From the IMG/VR virus record IMGVR_UViG_3300025870_000023, positions 1-47,034 of that record: a stretch of DNA of 47,034 nt. The stretch is one strand, 5' to 3'. A program made the translations under genes and the position numbers. The notes under the pieces are model-generated. The model was not told where the DNA came from and searched no databases. It was given only the letters and a program-made list of their open reading frames with translations. Source of the DNA: a virus. Shown here in pieces: positions 44,294-47,034 of this stretch; within the stretch, counting starts at the first letter, position 1, and every line of letters begins with the position of its first letter.

Positions 44294-45394
44294 ATGAATG
44301 ATGCACTGAAATCACTCTTTGAAAACACTGCTATTTCAGAAGAAGTTCGTACAGAACTTGAAGAGGCATGGAACGCTAAGGTGAAAGAAAATCGCCTTGC
44401 TGTTACTGCTGAACTACGTGAAGAGTTTGCAGGCAAATATGAGCATGACAAACAAACTATGGTTGAAGCAATTGATTCGTTAGTAACTGAAAAACTAGCT
44501 GAAGAAATTGCAGAATTCCAAGACGATCGTAGACAGCTTGCAGAAGCAAAAGCTAAATTTGCTGTTGCACAACGTGAAAACGCAAACCTACTAAAGGATT
44601 TTGTGTTAGAATCGTTGAAAAAAGAAGTAACAGAATTACACTCAGATCAAAAAGCAATGGCTGACAAGTTTGTTGCAATGGAAGAGTTTGTAGTAGAGTC
44701 ACTTGCTAAAGAACTTGCAGAGTTTTATGAAGATAAAAAGGACCTAGCCGAAACTAAAGTACGTTTAGTACGTGAAGGTAAAAGTCAACTTGAAAAAGTT
44801 AAGTCTAACTTTATCAAGAAAAGTGCAGCATTAGTATCGGAAACAGTAGGTAAAGGATTGAAACAAGAAATTACCGCACTTAAAGAAGATATTGATAGCG
44901 CACGTAAAAATGACTTTGGTCGCAAAATATTCGAAGCATTTAGCAACGAATATACACATAGCTTACTAAATGAAAAGTCTGAAACAGCAAAACTATTAAA
45001 AGTAGTTAGCACTAAAGACAAGCAAATTAGAGAAGCTCGTGAAGCTGCGGCAAAGGCAATAAGACTTGCAGAAGCGCAAGACACAAAGATTAAACAAATC
45101 AATGAGTCAGTCGCTCGCAAAGACACAATTAATGAACTGACTGCTCCTCTAAACAAGGATCAAAAGGAAATTATGACAGACTTACTGGAATCTGTACAAA
45201 CGAAGAAACTTCGTGAATCGTTTGACAAGTATCTACCGGCAGTTATTGACGGTAAAAGTCCAGCAAAGAAGAAGGCAGTATTGGCAGAGGCAAAAGAAAT
45301 AACAGGCAACCGTGAGCAATCACAACCAAATGACATACAAGCAAGCGCAGAAGATAGTAACGTAATTGCTATTAAGCGTTTAGCTGGATTATAA
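44294..45394 (+). CDS. gp22: Prohead core scaffolding protein gp22
   Basis: 366 aa from ATG 44294. AAGGAG (44282-44287) lies 6 bases before it, which is preferable to an in-frame GTG at 44276 that overlaps the gp21 stop. The protein is almost entirely charged coiled coil (Lys/Glu/Ala), e.g. LVTEKLAEEIAEFQDDRRQL, with LTAPLNKDQKEIMTDLLESV near the C-terminus. Length and position between gp21 and gp23 fit gp22, the major core component degraded during maturation. T4 gp22 is 269 aa. Confidence 0.88.
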   Translation: MNDALKSLFENTAISEEVRTELEEAWNAKVKENRLAVTAELREEFAGKYEHDKQTMVEAIDSLVTEKLAEEIAEFQDDRRQLAEAKAKFAVAQRENANLLKDFVLESLKKEVTELHSDQKAMADKFVAMEEFVVESLAKELAEFYEDKKDLAETKVRLVREGKSQLEKVKSNFIKKSAALVSETVGKGLKQEITALKEDIDSARKNDFGRKIFEAFSNEYTHSLLNEKSETAKLLKVVSTKDKQIREAREAAAKAIRLAEAQDTKIKQINESVARKDTINELTAPLNKDQKEIMTDLLESVQTKKLRESFDKYLPAVIDGKSPAKKKAVLAEAKEITGNREQSQPNDIQASAEDSNVIAIKRLAGL

Positions 45395-45407
45395 TAAGGA
45401 GAAACCA

Positions 45408-46580
45408 ATGTCAGAACTATTAGAAAGTCGCTGGCACGATACAAAAAGCGCACTTCTTGAAGGCCTAGCAGGCACAAAGAAAGCAGTAATGGCTTCCACA
45501 CTAGAAAATACTCGTAGGTATTTAATGGAGACTGCAACTGCTGGTGCTACATCTGCCGGTAACATCGCAACACTAAATCGTGTGATTCTTCCAGTAATCA
45601 GACGTGTTATGCCAACAGTCATCGCTAACGAGATTGTGGGTGTACAACCAATGACTGGTCCAGTGGGTCAAATCCACACATTAAGAGTACGTTACTCAGA
45701 CACAGCTGATGACGCAACAGCAGGTGAAGAAGCATTAAGCCCATTCAAACTAGCTATTGGTTATTCAGGTGATGAAGCTGGTTCCGATGCTGGTAAAGCT
45801 AACGCTACAGCAGCAATGGAAGGTAGTGCCGGTAACAAACTAAGCATCCAGATCCTAAAACAAACTGTTGAAGCGAAAACTCGTAAGTTGAGTGCTCGTT
45901 GGACGTTTGAAGCGGCTCAGGACGCTCAGTCACAGCATGGTATCGATGTTGAAGCAGAAATTATGGCTGCTCTAGCACAAGAAATTACTGCTGAAATTGA
46001 CCAAGAGATCATTGCATCTCTATACAGCCTAGCAGGTTCAGCTGAATCAGACGTACAGTTTGATCAAAACAGCGTATCTGGTACAGCTACATTTGTTGGT
46101 GACGAACATGCTGCTCTAGCAGTTATGATTAACCGTGCATCTAACAAAATTGCACAGCGCACACGCCGTGGTGCAGGTAACTGGGCAGTTGTGTCACCAC
46201 ACACACTAACAGTCCTACAGTCTGCAACAACTTCAGCGTTTGCACGTACTACAGAAGGCACATTCGAAGCACCAACTAACACTAAAATGGTTGGTACATT
46301 AAACAACGCAATGAAAGTATATGTAAACACATATGCATCAGACGCTCAAGATGTACTAATTGGTTATAAAGGTTCTTCTGAATCAGACGCAGCAGCGTTC
46401 TATTGCCCATATATCCCACTAATGTCAAGTGGTGTTGTACTAGATCCAACATCATTTGAGCCAGTAGTGAGCTTCATGACACGTTACGGTTATGTTGAGC
46501 TAAACAACACAGCATCGTCTTTAGGCAATGCTGCTGATTACCTAGCTCGTGTAAGCGTTGCAAACGTATCATTCAGCTAA
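45408..46580 (+). CDS. gp23: Major capsid protein gp23
   Basis: 390 aa, shorter than T4 gp23 (521 aa). The HK97-fold gp23 core is clear: NIATLNRVILPVIRRVMPTV, IANEIVGVQPMTGPVGQIHT, then KQTVEAKTRKLSARWTFEAA, QDAQSQHGIDVEAEIMAALA and QEITAEIDQEII. The N-terminal propeptide likely ends after E41 (YLME, before TATAG), a Leu-x-Glu site for gp21. AAGGAG lies 6 bases before the ATG. Codons look less A+T-rich than in the neighbours, as expected of the most expressed gene. A strong terminator follows. The reduced length suggests that the T4 insertion domain is absent or small. Confidence 0.96.
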   Translation: MSELLESRWHDTKSALLEGLAGTKKAVMASTLENTRRYLMETATAGATSAGNIATLNRVILPVIRRVMPTVIANEIVGVQPMTGPVGQIHTLRVRYSDTADDATAGEEALSPFKLAIGYSGDEAGSDAGKANATAAMEGSAGNKLSIQILKQTVEAKTRKLSARWTFEAAQDAQSQHGIDVEAEIMAALAQEITAEIDQEIIASLYSLAGSAESDVQFDQNSVSGTATFVGDEHAALAVMINRASNKIAQRTRRGAGNWAVVSPHTLTVLQSATTSAFARTTEGTFEAPTNTKMVGTLNNAMKVYVNTYASDAQDVLIGYKGSSESDAAAFYCPYIPLMSSGVVLDPTSFEPVVSFMTRYGYVELNNTASSLGNAADYLARVSVANVSFS

Positions 46581-46599
46581 GGCTAATATAAAAGTTAAT

Positions 46600-46626
46600 A
46601 AAATAGGCCCTACGGGGCCTATTTTT
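46600..46626 (+). terminator. Rho-independent terminator after gp23
   Basis: AAAATAGGCCC, TACG loop, GGGCCTATTTTT. The core is an 8-bp stem capped by a C(UACG)G tetraloop of the stable UNCG class, extended by A-T pairs into a T-run. It ends the head operon 20 bases after the gp23 stop. Confidence 0.93.
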
Positions 46627-46654
46627 ATGATAAGTACATTGTATTGGAGTGATT

Positions 46655-46855
46655 ATGGAACACACAGGAACAGTTATAAAAAGCAGCAAAAGAAAAAAAT
46701 ACGGCACTATTCTGCCTGATCAATGGAAATCATTAAGACAAGATGTTTACTACGAAACTGTAAATTATGAATTTTCAGATGGAGACAAAGTTGTGTATAC
46801 GTACCTAGAAAAAAAAGGTAGAAGATATGCCGAAAGTGTTGAAAAAATAGGTTGA
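46655..46855 (+). CDS. Small cold-shock-like (OB-fold) protein
   Basis: 66 aa from ATG 46655, with TTGGAG 5 bases upstream (a GTG at 46649 overlaps this site and is less likely). The sequence MEHTGTVIKSSKRKKYGTIL, PDQ, then FSDGDKVVYTYLEKKGRRYA, ESVEKI follows the layout of a cold-shock domain: GTVK strand, GxIxPD strand, the DGDKVxF strand and a final A-xVxxI strand. The RNP aromatic motifs are not conserved, so nucleic-acid binding is uncertain. It is isolated between the gp23 terminator and a sigma70 promoter that begins in its stop codon. Confidence 0.6.
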   Translation: MEHTGTVIKSSKRKKYGTILPDQWKSLRQDVYYETVNYEFSDGDKVVYTYLEKKGRRYAESVEKIG

Positions 46856-46879
46856 CTTCTCCTACAGATATGTTATATT
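46852..46879 (+). promoter_or_regulatory. Sigma70-type promoter at the right edge
   Basis: TTGACT (46852-46857), 16-base spacer, TATATT (46874-46879). The -35 overlaps the TGA stop of the 66-aa gene, exactly as at the gp55/gp47 junction. Predicted start is near 46886. Confidence 0.65.
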
Positions 46880-46885
46880 AAGTAC

Positions 46886-47034
46886 ATAAGCTAAACGACG
46901 GTTTAGATTAGATAGTGCAAGGAACGGTGTTGCGTAGTGACACAACTTGGCTAGTAGCTGTAGTGGCAACATATGAGTGTAGAGATACAAAGATATGTTT
47001 TTGGAAGTAACTATCCGATGCTAGGCTCCTCCGA
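46886..47034 (+). other. Start of an early transcript: leader with hairpin, possible gene start
   Basis: After the promoter comes a perfect hairpin CTAAAC-GACG-GTTTAG (46891-46906). About 65 bases of leader follow with some GTTG/CAAC self-complementarity. A frame beginning ATG at 46973 (MSVEIQRYVFGSNYPMLGSS) stays open to the edge, but it has no clear ribosome site. It may be a 5' untranslated leader of a coding gene, or a second structured RNA; the window ends too soon to say. Confidence 0.4.

Noticed and set aside
1-47034. tRNA genes, integrase, insertion sequences and CRISPR arrays
   Set aside because: None recognised by eye on either strand; the window reads as continuous lytic T4-like structural and recombination modules.

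Overview
This window is a contiguous piece of the genome of a T4-like contractile-tailed phage (myovirus). The identification rests on several hallmark proteins readable in the sequence: late sigma factor gp55, recombination pair gp47/gp46, portal gp20, prohead protease gp21, scaffold gp22, major capsid gp23, and baseplate wedge proteins gp6, gp25 and gp53. The DNA is strongly A+T rich. Gene content and protein style (repeated MAY-start fibre proteins, a 201-aa virion protein, a 73-aa protein plus a GIY-YIG protein after gene 46) resemble marine T4-like phages of cyanobacteria and of low-GC alphaproteobacteria such as SAR11. The host cannot be read from the sequence. No tRNA, integrase, insertion sequence or CRISPR array was seen.

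Layout. (1) Positions 1-30564, all on the minus strand, form a late tail module. In transcription order it runs: a gp48/gp54-like tube-junction protein, gp53, a gp27-like hub, gp5, a glycine-rich protein, gp25, gp6, a giant 4528-aa structural protein, a 201-aa virion protein, three paralogous fibre proteins and a partial gene. Many of the joins are one-base TAATG stop/start overlaps. (2) Positions 30589-34969, plus strand, hold an early/middle block: gp55, gp47, gp46, a small basic protein and a GIY-YIG nuclease-like protein. Two sigma70-type promoters drive it. (3) Positions 34970-35438 are non-coding, probably a structured RNA, with a late-promoter-like box at each end. (4) Position 35439 begins a 414-aa structural protein that converges stop-to-stop with a minus-strand gp26/gp51-like unit. 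(5) From 37813 on the plus strand comes the head module: tape measure, portal, gp67-like protein, a glycosyltransferase-like cargo gene, acidic core protein, protease, scaffold and capsid. It ends in a strong terminator. (6) The right end holds a cold-shock-like gene, a sigma70 promoter and the start of an unidentified transcript.

Regulation looks T4-like. A recurring box of the form nTAAATAn sits 20-45 bases before late genes and would be read by gp55, while gp55 itself has a near-perfect TTGACA-17-TATAAT promoter. That promoter directly abuts the late box of the divergent tail operon.

The most notable observation is a textbook -1 ribosomal frameshift cassette on the minus strand at 36870-36924. 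It has a T TTT TTC slippery heptamer in the gp26 reading frame, a 6-base spacer and a 9-bp stem that contains the gp26 stop codon. It would fuse gp26 to a 77-residue gp51-position extension that has no convincing start of its own. The unit lies beside the tape-measure gene, as frameshifted tail-assembly chaperones do in lambda-like phages. Other points of interest are the probable structured RNA at 34990-35400, the giant protein with a beta-propeller and carbohydrate-binding-like repeats, and a sialyltransferase-like cargo gene inserted in the head operon.
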